In this document: one piece after another, positions 43,035-54,574 of the stretch
How positions within the stretch are numbered: position 1 is the stretch's first letter
How the letters are laid out: each line of letters opens with the position of its first letter
Assembly: GCA_015499995.1 (NCBI GenBank)
Contig: JADNRV010000323.1
Coordinates: 1-54,574 of the forward strand
Direction of reading: 5' to 3'
From: Flammula alnicola
Lineage: Eukaryota; Basidiomycota; Agaricomycetes; Agaricales; Strophariaceae
Length of the DNA: 54,574 nucleotides
Position numbers and translations under genes: made by a program
Notes under the pieces: generated by a model
What the model saw: the letters and a program-made list of their open reading frames with translations, nothing else
What the model was told of the DNA's origin: nothing
Databases searched by the model: none

Positions 43035-44303
43035 GTGCACGTTCCGAGATTATCCGCTGAGCTCTGGTTGGCTGCTCAATTGCCGGTACGGATTTGCGGG
43101 CCGTCGCCAACGGAAGTTGCGCGTGCGCCACGGATGATGCTCCGATCCCTCCTTCGCCCCTTGACATCTACTCCATCCCTCTACTCCGACCACCTCAACT
43201 CTGTCAACCTCCTCGACGGAAACCGACCCCATCCCTATCAGCTGGCATCCAACCCTGCTAGGTCTCTGTACCGATGGATATTCCATACCTGCGATGCAGC
43301 ACGACAAACAGGTCTACCGACAGAATCACACCCACAACTATCACAAACTCCGCTTCTTTTCCCATATTTACAACATGTTCGCGCTCATACCTCCTCGACA
43401 TCTTTCCCTGCCTATCTTAACAGCCTTGCCGATGATTTGGCTTCTCACCGAAGCTCTTGGAAATCTCTCCCACCGGCGGCTCCCTCTCCAACGTTTTTCA
43501 TGGACGACTACACCCCCTACACTGAAAAACACGGCTTTATCGAACAAAATCTTTTCTCTTTCGTAGACACATGCCTCGCCAGAGCTCAAACCAAGCAAGT
43601 TCCTTCGCTTTCTTCATCTATTTTACTTCCTTCTCTCTATAATAGTGATCCCCCACCTGAATACGCCTACACTCGTGCATTATCCGCTTATTCTGCGGTC
43701 GTGCAACTTTATCTCCGTGCTGGCCAGCTTGACACCGCGCTCACACGCTCCACTCGACTCAACGACGACTCGCAACCCTGGTGCCGTTTTGGATGCTCCG
43801 TCCTCGAAGACTCTCACCATATCTTCGTCGATTGCCCACGGTTCGACAATTACAGGCATCACGCCACCGACGAACTGCTAGCATCCACTCGAGCTATCCT
43901 CGACACCTTCAAAACTCCGGCACATACTGCTTCAGTGCTTACCCAAACAGTGAAAGGCCTTACTCTTGACTCGGAGGTATGGCCCCTCCACAAATCATTC
44001 TTTTACTATGGAGTGATCCCTGCACTGGACCAAATCATACCGTCGTCGAGTCACAATCAGCCTCAAAATACATCTAGCGTGCGTCTGCGAGCTCGACTGG
44101 CCTCCGAATGGCACTACGGCTGCATAAAGTTGGCGGCGAGAATCTGGGGCACCGTTCGACGTGTCAGTGCGCCTTACTCTTCTAAAGCCCTTCCATCTAC
44201 TTCTTCAAACCGTCCAACGGACATTTCCCTTCCTTCTAATCTTACATTCATTGCATCTGCCCTTTCACCTTCATCAAAACTCCGTGTATCAATACAGTAC
44301 TAA
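43035..44303 (+). pseudogene. 5'-truncated non-LTR retrotransposon (LINE) ORF2, RNase H and tail
   Basis: The 422-codon frame begins inside an RNase H domain. SAELWLAAQLPV supplies the catalytic Glu motif, LYSDHLNSV the following Asp motif, and HVRAHTSS with LNSLADDLAS the C-terminal Asp region. About 170 residues later a cysteine-histidine knuckle (WCRFGCSVLEDSHHIFVDCP) appears, as is usual downstream of RNase H in fungal LINEs. The endonuclease, the reverse transcriptase and the first RNase H Asp are absent, so the copy is dead on arrival by 5' truncation. The ATG at 43,035 is incidental. A 3' UTR probably continues to about 44,500, where ATTCTCA units repeat. No target duplication was found. 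Confidence 0.82.
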
Positions 44304-47300
44304 ATCCTTCATTCATGACTTATTCGCCCCTCCGGTTACTTTCCTTCCTTTTCTTATCTTGTCTTATTGGTTCTTTTCTTCTCTTTCATTGTAGCCTAAC
44401 TTTCTACTCCCCGCATTCTATCACGATGAGCTGGCGAGGTCGCTATATAGTTATAGTTACCTGAGTTGCTTATGTAACGTAGTCAGCCAATTACATTCTC
44501 AATTCTCAATTCTCCCACCATACTACTTGCGCCACAGCATGACGATATGGTGCACGGAATCCTGCCACATACGATTCACTTCTGATAATTATGCCCAGAT
44601 TATTCACGGAGGTTTTATATTCATGGAAGGAACTTGAAGAGCATGCTTCATGGACTGAGCAAAGAATAAGTGCTGAATCGCTGTGGGATTGTGCCAGCTG
44701 GCATATACTAGCATAGATACGAAATCAGGTGTCACTGAGGCCGATGTATTGGTGAGTATTGCATTCCTTGTTAGGTCCTGCACGCTCTATTTAACGAACG
44801 TCATATGGACGTCTTCCACTACGTCCATGCTATTAAAGATTATAGATATTTCGTATCACACAAGAACTTTCAATACTCATTGATCCACGAGTTGATAGAG
44901 AAGCGTATGATAGATGTATGAGTAACACTGAAAAAACGTTGTACGACTCAAAGTCGTTCTCTCATCAGTGTACTCGATTACTAACCACTGCCACTGATCG
45001 ATTGCGGGGAAAATGACCGCACAGAAGTCCCAAAATATCTATTTAAAAATAACTGTACCTCAAGGCGGCTTTACCTATCGATTTATCATGCAGCCTCGCG
45101 CAGTACATGCAATGTCTTGTGTTGACTTTCAATCGTATCAAACCCTAACAAAAATAGCGCCCGAATATAGTGAGCAACTGAATGCGAAACAAAGGACACC
45201 ACTCTTATCAACGTCGCCGAGCCAATCCATACACCAATTCCGAACAGCAGTGAACGCGTGAGTAAGACTTTGTTTAGCTCATGCTGCCAGAAAGCCTGGT
45301 GGTGATTTGGTGGTGAATATCGAGGTAGAACGTGTCTCAGGCTTGCGTGAGTTCAATTACCGGTGTGGTAATCACTTGGTAGCGCGATGGGACGTACAAC
45401 GTGCGTGTAATAGAGCTAAGGTTTCCGTTAGCTGGTATTTTTGCATAGTGTTGCGGATACTCAGAATTTGCCGCTATCTGGAGTTCACGTACGAGTCACT
45501 GCCATGAGCTGGCATTTTGAGTGAACCGTGCAGGTAAATGTGAACTGTGAAGAACCAGAATCCTAGGGAGCTGCGGGATACTACGGCTAGGTTCCCGGAG
45601 CGGGAGGAGTGTGCATGAGCTTCAAGGCTTTCGATAAGGAATCCGTCGAGGCACATATGCCAGCTATAATTCCCTAAAATAATCGAATATTGTCCGCTCC
45701 CCCATATATATTCTCAAGACACGCACATGAAAGACCAGAGTCTTCAGCTTCGAAAATCGACATTCCAGCGGGGATGTGTTGCATCGCGTTAATACTCTTT
45801 CTCTTAATTATCGGCGTATTATAGTAAACGTGGCGGAGTCCACGAGTCTCGCAGATAGTCACCCGGATACACCAGGGAGCTTTTCGTTCGCACAATCGGA
45901 TGCTGGGTTACCGGGATGCTTGACTATCAGACACTACACCATCCGGCGCGATACGTGCACTAGCACACCGTTGATCATGGGTAAGTAGTATGTATATCGC
46001 GAGACTGTGCTCGCTTTCATTACCGCCGAGTTAGCCATATTCTCCCTCGTAAGCTAAAGACAGCACGCTTCGGATTATCACCGGACAGTTGTACGTGCGT
46101 GTGCGTGCGCCCGCCTCTCAAGGTTTGCCTGGCCACCTGACGTCGAATCCTCGCTGTATTCTCGGAGTTTAAGCTCGAGGCAGCTTCAAACGTTCACTGT
46201 GAACAGTACGCTATAGATAACCTATATTGCTTGCATGAGAATAAATGGCGGGAAGAGTATGGGAGAATCATTCCTGGTGTATCGTGTTCATGCTTTAAAT
46301 TCTCGCTGAGAGGATGCGATGTGATAAAGTGTGAAGGAACAGCAGAGCAGCAAAGGATGTATTACCGGTGCGGCGCCGGATGTATATCGCGTTAGGATGC
46401 GCGTGGATGCGCCACTGGGAGGTAACCATCATCTACGAAGCCCATTCACCCTGCTAGGAGACGAGACTAATAAGTATAGACTACTTGCGTCCACGCTACA
46501 TGCTTCAAAGGCGGTGGAAACTGATTGTTCGTACGTGTAAAATATTGCTTTATGCTCTTATCATTGAAGCCCGATAGTACCTTATTGATGAGAAGACGGG
46601 AAAACGCCTGTTAATATGCTTTTTGAACGCTCATCACATCGAGCACAAAGCCATGTATGCATCGCGATCACTGCGCTGTATGGCAACTGGAACCGGCCGC
46701 ACGTTTCAACTCCGGCGATTCTTAAGTACTAAAAGGAGGCCAAATGATCATTCGAGACTGGTGTATTACAATAATCAGAGGGTTTTCTGTTCCGACGCAC
46801 AGACGAACTTCACAGGAGCAACAGATTTGTCGGCGCGACGAGCCGAATCAGAATTGCATGAGTCTTTGATTTAATTGTGCGCCACATTCCTTTGAAGCTT
46901 CGTGCCAAGGGCGCCGATAATGCTCCATCTATTATCTAACCATCCCGCTGTCTATCATGAAATACGCCGTGCAAGATTATCGAAAATTCATATCCATCTT
47001 GCTAGCCTGGAATGAGAATGAATTATGGTTTGATCCAGGCTGAATTGGAAGCATATGTTTTCGACGTCGAAGGACACACATGTCATGTACAGCATCCGCC
47101 GTGCACACTGTGTGGGCACCATCCTTTCAGCTGATCCTAGTAAAGCGTCGCCGGATTCCTCGAGGTGAACGAGTTCGATCACTCGACGCACACGCATCTC
47201 AAGAACAACTGTGCTGGAAGCCTTTTCCGCGCGGTAAATGCTGTGCCTAGTCGAGTCAGCGGCAAGCGACTTATATCGATATGGATTAATATTTCATCAT

Positions 47301-49994
47301 TCCTGTGCTGTTGTCGCGTCCTTGCGGCATACAAACGAACTGCGGCACAACATCAGGTGACAGTGTATTAAACACGCGTCTTTGAGGCTGTGGCTGCGCA
47401 GCTCCCCTGCTGGGGTAAATATGAACAGGTGAATGCGGGGTGAAGGGTACGAACCGGCGTTGCAAGCGTGCCAACCCCACATACCGCAGCTGGGCAGTCA
47501 GAGAAAGGGTCTAGTTCGTTGCAGTTCACGCGCATGTCTATAAGTTTGTCTTGTGAACAACTGGATTGAATCAGGGATGTCAGGGGACTCAGGCTAATAT
47601 CCGAGAAGGCCTGGAGTGCTACTGGACCTTTATCATCTGCGTTGAATAAAAATCGCGTTTAAAAAGCCTCGGCTCAAACCTGTCATCGAGAACATCTCTA
47701 TCAACGAGATTCGAAGCCGTAAGTAGACATGATGTTGGTGGAGGGAAACGAAGGGACAATCGGGCCCATCTAAGTACAGGATCCAGACCGGCAACTCACA
47801 AGCCGAGCATTTGACCAATCACATCGTGGGAATCTCATTAACAACCAATCCGTTGATGCAAAGTCACTCTCAACCTTTTTCAGCATTTTCTTGCTTCCAG
47901 AAGACGCAACCTCGCCTGAAACGCGGGGCAAAACTTTTTTATGATTCTAGAGTTATTTATCGAAGTGTGGTCTCACGAGTGCTCTTCAGAAGGCAGAAAT
48001 GGCAGGTATAAAGAGCACTATGTATTGTGAATATCGTGACGTTGACAGCCCTGTTCGGAACTCTTTCTTGCATGATGCCAAGAAGAGCTGGATGATACTC
48101 ACTAATATTTCTATTTATGACAACTTTTTCTTTCATTTTTGTCCTCTCGCCATCTCTCTCGGCCGTCATGCATCAGAGCCCAGACCAACGCTTGTTGTCT
48201 ACCGCTCTGCCTTCACCATGCTTCACTGGGCCATAAAGGGAACAAGGACGAAAACCTTACTCGGTCAACCATAATACAGGAACCTGGCTTCAACTTCATT
48301 AGTGAGTTGCATCTGTAATATCATTATCGCGAAGCGATCCAATCTTCTGGCTTTATGTGATGTTTCCTTCGATGCTCACATTCACGAGCAGGTAAGGGAC
48401 GAGTTCATTCTCTGCGGCGGTTTCCGTATCAATCTACCTCAAACTCGAACTTTCTGGCGATAACCGAGCTTTGCCTTAAATTAATCATGACTGGTGAGTT
48501 TCCAGAATTCGGTCTATTGATTCGCTCTGCTTAGGACCAACTCAATCCACACGGACTGCTGCGAGCTGAAGAAGCAGTCAAATACTCTTGACAGCTGGAT
48601 TGATTCCTGGGATTCCAACATGTGGTCGGAAGAGAATTACGGCCGTGCGAATGGGCGCTTATCTGGCCTAATTAGTCTGCCTTGGCGTGGTCAGCGCTTA
48701 CTTATCGCTTGGTGAGATTCAATCGGTTCTATATTAATTCCCCCCATTAATTCTCTCCTCCCACCGACATGCCCCTTCATGACAGAACAGCCTACATCCC
48801 ATGAAGATACGAAAACACAAGGCGCTGACACACTCATGTGATGCGCGTCGCACATCGTTGTATTTTCTTATCCTCTTGGGCCGGCATCGGTATCGTCGCA
48901 CGCTTTGAGATGATCATTCGCGATGCATGCGTTACCCTCGTGTTTTCTTCTCGTCCGTCGATCCATGTTCTCACCTGTGAAAGGGATCCTCAGATCGACA
49001 TGCTGCTCTTCGTGCTTTGATCCTGGCGATAACAATGTTGCATGATCCGTTGCTACATCAAAGATCCGTTGTGTCCGCTAATAATCAACAGCTTCTTTTC
49101 CTTGTGTAACGTTTGACCGACCTCCGTTGAATTGATTCGTTCTATTTTCAGATCTCTATTAACCTCCTGTCTATTCATCGGAGACATGTTTACGCTCGAG
49201 CAGCAACTGCCAACAACGGCGGCCGCCTCGCCTTTGTTCTCTTTAATTTAGTGAGTCAAAGAGGATTCTCTGGAGTGTGAACAATACTTACAACGCCTCA
49301 ATTAAGCTCATCGAGAGAAATTTAGCTGCGCTGCGGATGATATTTAATTTTGGAAGTCTTAGATATATCCAAAGATAATATAATTCACATAATTACCTGT
49401 AGGTAAACTTCTGATTTTGGAGCTAAAGCCAGCTAACTCAAGCATCTTTCTTTTTGTTCATAGGAGCGACACCAGTCACAGACTCCTCTGGAGAAAAACT
49501 CTGCCAATATGTATCGCAAATGTGTCGTGTCAGTGACTGGTATGTCATTCAGGCACTCGTTCCCTTTTTTTTGGATGAATAAGGGTGAAATTAAATACCT
49601 TGACAACAGAGCTCAGGAGGCCAAAAGTACGGGATTCTGATTCAGGAAAGCGAATATTTTGAATTGTGTGTACCGTACATATGTAGTGTTGTAATAAACC
49701 CGCATGATCAATGCGGGAGACGAGACATAGGACTGGAACTAGCAAGGATGTTCATTTATATTTCGGGAGCTGGCCTCCATCGATGCTGGATACTGATGGT
49801 ACCGGTCTTCCATCTCCTAAGTATACAGTACTCCAGTCGATTTGACCAAATTCGAGGGTAAGTTCTAAGGTGTGGAAAGCCTCGAAACTGAAAGAATGAA
49901 ATATATGAAACCCCGCCTAAGTACCTACATACTAGAGTAAGTATGATGAAGAGAAACACCACACATAGCAATGTACCTATCAGGCCTTCGGAGG
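44304..49994. other. No supported gene
   Basis: Apart from the probable LINE 3' end (to about 44,500) I see only short, unrecognised frames on both strands. No tRNA, terminal repeat or obvious tandem array was found by eye. Confidence 0.45.
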
Positions 49995-50007
49995 AATTGG
50001 CTAGTTG

Positions 50008-50090
50008 GGGGCGCGGTGGTGTAGTGGTCCACTCGCTCGCTTCTCAGGTTTCTTCGGAAGCCAAGAGGCCTAGGGTTCAATTACCTGCCC
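50008..50090 (+). other. tRNA-like head with pol III A and B boxes
   Basis: TGGTGTAGTGG (50,018-50,028) matches the A box TRGYNNARNGG, and GGGTTCAATTACC (50,073-50,085) matches the B box GGTTCRANNCC closely. The GGGGC at the start can pair with GCCCC near 50,087-50,091 as a degenerate acceptor stem. The arms between are too irregular for a working tRNA, so this is a tRNA-derived promoter rather than a tRNA gene. Confidence 0.7.
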
Positions 50091-50139
50091 CGACAGACAC
50101 CTGTGGACTACAGGGTTGACACCACGAGGCTTCACACCA

Positions 50140-51223
50140 CACACCGGTGGTTCCAACATTAAAAGCTCCTTTTGATGTGTATCAAGTACGTTATCAAGGA
50201 TTTTAAGTGTAGGAAATTCTACAATCTTATTTCATATTTAAAATGTCGGATAACGTACAAGAAATTATTCTATTTTAAATACTCAACACCATGTAGGGAT
50301 ATCTTAGATTTAAAATCTTTGATTACATTGAAAGGTGCTTTATACGAAGTCAAGTATTTTAAGACTAGGATAACAATCGGGAATATCTTAAATTTTAAGT
50401 ATTAAAAATTCCGATACGTTGCTTTATATAATGAATATGTGACAACGTCTTAGAAGTCTTTATACTTCAAATATTAAGTAACATTTTAAAAAATCTTACA
50501 CGGTATCCAGCATTTAAAGTATAAAAAAATCCTCAATTAATTGCCCACTCATCGCCCACTCATTACCTGCCTAGCGCCCGTTATGCGTGCGACGGCTCGC
50601 CGTCCCGCTGAAATTAGTGGGCAGATTCAAGTTTCTTAGTTAGTAAGCCGCATCTCCTGAATAAGTACGAGGGAAACTTGCTCACTTGGTCTGTAGGATT
50701 AAATATTAAATTATCAAGGATTCTCAAGGCTGGGTTGTGCATGTCCGCTTTTTCACCGGGCATGCATTATGTGCCCAGAAAGTCGGCGACAAGTGGGCAA
50801 TGAGTGGGCAATGAGTGGGCGATTAATCGAGGATTTTTTTCTACTTGAAATCTTGAATAACATCTTTGATAATTTTAAATGTTCTTTTATATTTTAAATA
50901 TGTGTAAATTTTAGATTGTGCTCAATATTTAAAATGGTAACCACGCTATTGGATTTATTTTTATTTTAAGTACTAAAAGTATTTCTTGCTAAATTAAAAT
51001 TTTAAATATGGTTGAACGTTTTAAATAAATTTCGAGTTAAAATATTTGTTACCGTGGAAAGGAGCTTTATATCTTATTCAAGATTTAAAATACGAGAATC
51101 TTTAAGACTTAATAAAAGATTTTAAATGCTGAAATATTCAATATGGTAACTAATACTTAAAATCTTTGACAACGTACTTGATACACGTCAAAAGGAGCTT
51201 TTAATGTTGGAACCGCCGGTGTG
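50140..51223. mobile_element. 1,084-bp AT-rich foldback (inverted-arm) element
   Basis: The ends are inverted repeats beginning CACACCGG; about 64 of the first 68 bases match (50,140-50,207 against 51,156-51,223). CCA flanks both sides (50,137-50,139 and 51,224-51,226), a possible 3-bp target duplication. A second inverted pair lies inside, at 50,523-50,566 and 50,797-50,840. Patchy similarity continues between the two pairs, so the arms are roughly 430-460 bp around a short loop. There is no coding capacity. CAC termini with a 3-bp duplication recall CACTA-like elements, but that is only suggestive. Confidence 0.8.
50523..50840. repeat. Inner inverted repeat with GCCCACTCAT units
   Basis: The left copy begins AAAAAAATCCTCAATTAATT and the right copy is its inverted counterpart, with about 41 of 44 bases matching. 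GCCCACTCAT-type decamers are tandem in both arms. It could be a separate small MITE nested in the foldback element or the innermost part of its arms. Confidence 0.75.
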
Positions 51224-51328
51224 CCACTGTTATTGCGATGGAAATGCTCGAGTTCTGGGGGACACAATGGGGAAGGGGCACGTGATATTAGCGTGACTCT
51301 ATGATGAGGGCTGGAAGGTGCCGGGATA

Positions 51329-51567
51329 ATGTCAGGATCAGGAGCAAGGCCGAAGTACAGTGTCGTGCCGGGTTCTGGCGGCGTGCCGACGCCGTTCGAC
51401 CAACACTTTGATACGCCGGAGGCAATGGAAGAGGATTTATCCTCGGGGGGTCCTACAGGAGCGACCCAACTTACAAATAAATGGAACACCATTGTGGAGA
51501 CCTCCGGAACTTTCCCACCTGCCGTGTTCAACATCATAACGCTCTCTCACGCTCAAGAAGACCTGTT
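51329..51567 (+). other. Short coding-like frame in the retroelement body
   Basis: The frame from MSGSGARPKYSVVPGSGG to HAQEDLL has coding-like composition but no domain I know. The hAT-like insertion at 51,576 changes its end; without the insertion it would stop three codons later. It may be a relic of a captured transcript. Confidence 0.3.
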
Positions 51568-51575
51568 AATCAAAG

Positions 51576-52307
51576 TAGTGTTGTCCCCGGAGCGAGGTGG
51601 CCTCGAGGTACACTTCGCCTCGCCTCGAAAATGGACCACCTCAGACCACCTTGTTGACAACGAGTTGGTTCGAGGTCACTTCGACGAGGTGACACGAGGT
51701 GCATCAAATCAGACACGTGACGCCACTGGGTGTCCAGGCTTTGCATACGCTCGCAATGCTCTATGCTCTCTCCCTTTATTTTCGCCATTATTTGAATGTG
51801 ATACATGAAGAAGTAGTATAAAAATAATATTCTCATATTTTCTTCTTTTTGGAGCAGAACACCCCCACGCCGTTTCATGTAAGGCATGAAATGCGGCCTA
51901 GTGAAGGCCATCAGGTAGAAAATCTCACTAGTATGGGTCGACATGTGTTCAGATATCTTGGACACTAGTTCCGGTATATTATAAGTAGCAAATTTCAACG
52001 AAATCTATAGAGGCACACTTTTTTTCTTGTGGATAGCTTCAACAAGTAATTTCTATGGCAAATGTAGTATGTTTATCAGGATTTATCATATCTAATCGCT
52101 TTGGGTCGCGTGCCTGTCGGGGTCAGTTCAGATCAGACCAGTTTCTCAGCCCGATTTTTCTGATCATCTCATTGGCTGAAGCTTTGATGGCGGGGAACAC
52201 CGACCTCGTCGAGGTGCCTCGAGGTGCACTTCGTTTCACCTCGTTCTCGTCGAGTTGGTTTGAAGTGTCACCTCGCCTCGCCTCACCTCACCTCGGGGAC
52301 AACACTA
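51576..52307. mobile_element. 732-bp non-autonomous hAT-like element
   Basis: Perfect 14-bp terminal inverted repeats, TAGTGTTGTCCCCG, are flanked by a perfect 8-bp target duplication, AATCAAAG (51,568-51,575 and 52,308-52,315). An 8-bp duplication and TAGTG-type ends are hallmarks of hAT elements. Many CGAGGTG/CACCTCG motifs lie in both subterminal regions, likely transposase-binding sites. No transposase is encoded. Confidence 0.9.
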
Positions 52308-52732
52308 AATCAAAGACGCAAACTGACCGAACAACCGCCGACAACACCGCAGCATACTCAATTTTTCCTCCGCTCGACACCTGTCATCGTGGATCAGGGA
52401 TCGGACCGGCGTGTCAAGTAAAGAACAAATGAAAACACACGGAACTCTCTTAGCTAATGACGACGGCCTTCCATAAGTAGTAACTGACAATTAATTCTCA
52501 TGTACTATACAGTCCAGGGTAAACTAGCTTCATTGGTCTATTACAGTAGGACTTTCTTAGGGACAGACCGCTCCGGCGGGGGTGCGATGCACGAGACGGG
52601 TAAACCTGACCCCCGAGATTGATAAGGCATAGCCTCAACATGAAGTAATTAGATTGGGGGTAGCTAGTATACATAGATACGGTCCGTGGGGTGTCTACAT
52701 AGCGACAGTTGAAATGACAATAAACGGGAATT

Positions 52733-52752
52733 AAAAAAAAAAAAAAAAAAAA
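52733..52752 (+). repeat. Poly(A) tail of the SINE-like element
   Basis: A run of 20 A residues lies here; the last one or two may belong to the target duplication. It marks the 3' end of the retroelement. Confidence 0.85.
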
Positions 52753-52763
52753 TTGGCTAGTTG

Positions 52764-54574
52764 TGAGTTATTTACTCAAATATATGTGCTGCGCCACTCA
52801 TCATGACAGATTTCTGTAGAGTGCAAACGTCATGCAGCGGCTTGCCGATTTTGTTACCTGTCAGGACCAGTAGGGAACTGCACGGGTATTCTGCGGGTTT
52901 CGCGGGTTTTTTAATGTTTAGCACGTAGTATTTGTCAATACGAATTTTTTGCAATTTTTTTTATGCAAAACGGTGAAGAGACCGCGAGCGGCTAGCTGTG
53001 AACGGACTACCATTCTTCAATACCTGAGCTATTTTTAGCACTTAGTAAAGCTTATAATGTAGTCTAAATGTTACAAGTCCGGACATTACAATGACAAGGC
53101 TACTAAGGACTAGAGGAAACTATGCAAGATAACGAGGAATGCGCGGTTTAATAAAGACATTATCATTAGTAACTATTGAGATACTAGTCAATACATCTAA
53201 TGAAGTGTACGGAAATAGGCGCCTTTCAGTAATGTCTTAACCATCCGGCCTATACAGCGAGGGCGCGGATCTCTAGATTAAAGAACGGACATCTAGGCAC
53301 ACTACAGGACAGGTCGCGTGACATTGCCGAAGGCATCGAGGACAGTGGAGCAGCCGGGGTAAAGCAGACGCCCATAGACGCGCCTGTAGCAACGCCGATC
53401 AAAGCTCGGATCAAAGGGATACCAAATTGGGAACACATACCATATCGGGTAATAACTGGGTACAGGAAGATTTCCGGGGTGCATAACTCGACACAGCGAG
53501 ATCCCAGATGCACGCCGAAGGTACCAAGATACCGGGTACAAAGGACGAAGGGTTACAACCCTAATCACGAGCATTATCTCGGACAGAACGTGCGTGGATT
53601 GCCCGAGCGTCTCCGACGAGATGTAGGCGCGTCTATGCTCCGGTCAGTCTATAGCCAATGACAGGACAAGATACCAATGAAAACGAAAGGTCATGAGCCT
53701 GTATACCACGCGGTCGAGGAGGATTAAGTCTTAGGCGCTTAAGTTAGCCGAACCGACGACGATCTGAGCTCCCGATCCAACCAAAAAGGCATGATTGAGC
53801 GGATGAGCGCGGAAACTGTACTCCACAAGGCCGCCGCTCGCGCACAAATGCCCATGAAATCTCTATATTCTCGTCATTGCGTCTATGTAATAATATATCG
53901 TCTCAGTAGTATATAAGCAGCCCTGTAACACCGTAGAAGACAAGCAATTTACCACCCACGAGATACAAGCGCTTAAGAATTATATCTTAAGTGTTTCACC
54001 TCTAAGTACCAAGTAGCTTCAAAGCGAGAGTCCCATAATATAAAAAGAAACCAAGTAACGATATAAACGAACTGTTAAGACGAGAACGCGTGTCTAAGTG
54101 ATTCGCCAAGACAAGTAAAGAGAGTTATAAGCCAAGGAACCTGTCTAAGTGACTTGTTCAAAACCTACCCTTTGTCAAAGGACATCTGGGGACCTGGACT
54201 GTAGTGTCGGTGGACGAAAGCGTCTACGCGCCTCTGGCCATTGTTAAGGGACTGTAGTGTCGGCGGATCAGACATCTGCGCGCCTCTTTCCACAAGTATA
54301 GTTTTTGAGACAAGTAAAGACAAGTTAAAGGGCATAGAGCCATCTTCTCAATTGGAGAACAAGACAAAGCGAGATCAGTTAGCAGTTTGTGCATAGAGCA
54401 CTAGTTTCCGAGTACCAGACCAGAATTTACACAAGTCTATTGGACTTAAAACGACCCATTGGCTATAAACGCGCCTAAGGCCTTGCCTGAGCCGTTGTAT
54501 AGTTAAACACCTTCTTTTATCGCACACCTACTATCAGGTATCGATATTATAAAACTATTATCCTCCCCTGACAA
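52764..54574. other. Unresolved interval, possibly LTR or leader-like
   Basis: No gene is supported. A TATATAAG box at 53,910-53,917 and A-rich, repeat-containing sequence with no long frame downstream recall the LTR and leader of a Ty3-type retrotransposon that would continue beyond the window. Neither LTR borders nor a primer-binding site could be assigned. Confidence 0.3.
54196..54293. repeat. Pair of degenerate 45-bp direct repeats, period 53
   Basis: GGACTGTAGTGTCGG begins both copies (54,196 and 54,249), and CGCGCCTCT lies in the second half of both. The middle parts differ. Confidence 0.75.

Larger units (their letters stand above)
49995..52763 (+). mobile_element. tRNA-headed SINE-like retroelement with nested insertions
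   Basis: The 13-mer AATTGGCTAGTTG occurs at 49,995-50,007 and 52,751-52,763. The enclosed element starts with a tRNA-like head and ends with about 18-20 A residues. After removing the foldback element (50,140-51,226) and the hAT-like element (51,576-52,315) it is about 916 bp. An exact duplication at a pol III-like head on one side and poly(A) on the other indicates target-primed reverse transcription by a LINE partner. It is long for a SINE. Confidence 0.75.

Overview
This window looks like a stretch of an Agaricomycete (mushroom-type basidiomycete) nuclear genome. The reasons are a KDZ (Kyakuja-Dileera-Zisupton) transposase with its CxC2-type cysteine cluster, short introns (mostly 50-100 nt) in the host genes, a spliced VPS11 gene beside a spliced ATP18 gene, a LINE-type RNase H tail, and several non-autonomous DNA elements.

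Layout. About 1-13,010 is the inside and right part of a large KDZ-type element. It carries a Zn2Cys6/coiled-coil accessory gene (+), a minus-strand accessory gene, the KDZ transposase (+), and a downstream acidic gene with a repeated DDAxxxWSDD-like motif (+). The interval is sprinkled with hexamer arrays (CGGCAC/CGGCAT and complements) in exons, introns and intergenic DNA, and most of its reading frames are broken. About 13,015-16,061 is a tetratricopeptide (TPR) array gene that lacks its 5' part and is split by a 1,414-bp insertion; removing the insertion plus one 4-bp target duplication restores the frame. 16,380-24,147 is the conserved host block: a CCCH-finger/coiled-coil gene (-), VPS11 (-, 11 exons, all boundaries in phase) and, divergently, ATP18 (+, three exons, one apparently a GC-AG intron).

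24,148-54,574 is gene-poor. The only host gene I support there is a His-rich, low-complexity protein (33,985-35,259, -). The rest holds mobile-element debris: a 134-bp retroposed insert with a 14-bp target duplication (30,580), a 5'-truncated LINE (43,035-44,303), and a nested cluster at 49,995-52,763. In that cluster a tRNA-headed, poly(A)-tailed retroelement with a 13-bp target duplication was entered by a 1,084-bp foldback element and by a 732-bp hAT-like element with a perfect 8-bp duplication. The last 1.8 kb has features resembling an LTR or promoter region but could not be resolved.

The intact host block acts in membrane traffic (Vps11, HOPS/CORVET) and mitochondrial ATP synthase (Atp18). 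It is flanked on both sides by transposon-rich accessory DNA. All calls come from reading the sequence; no database search was run.
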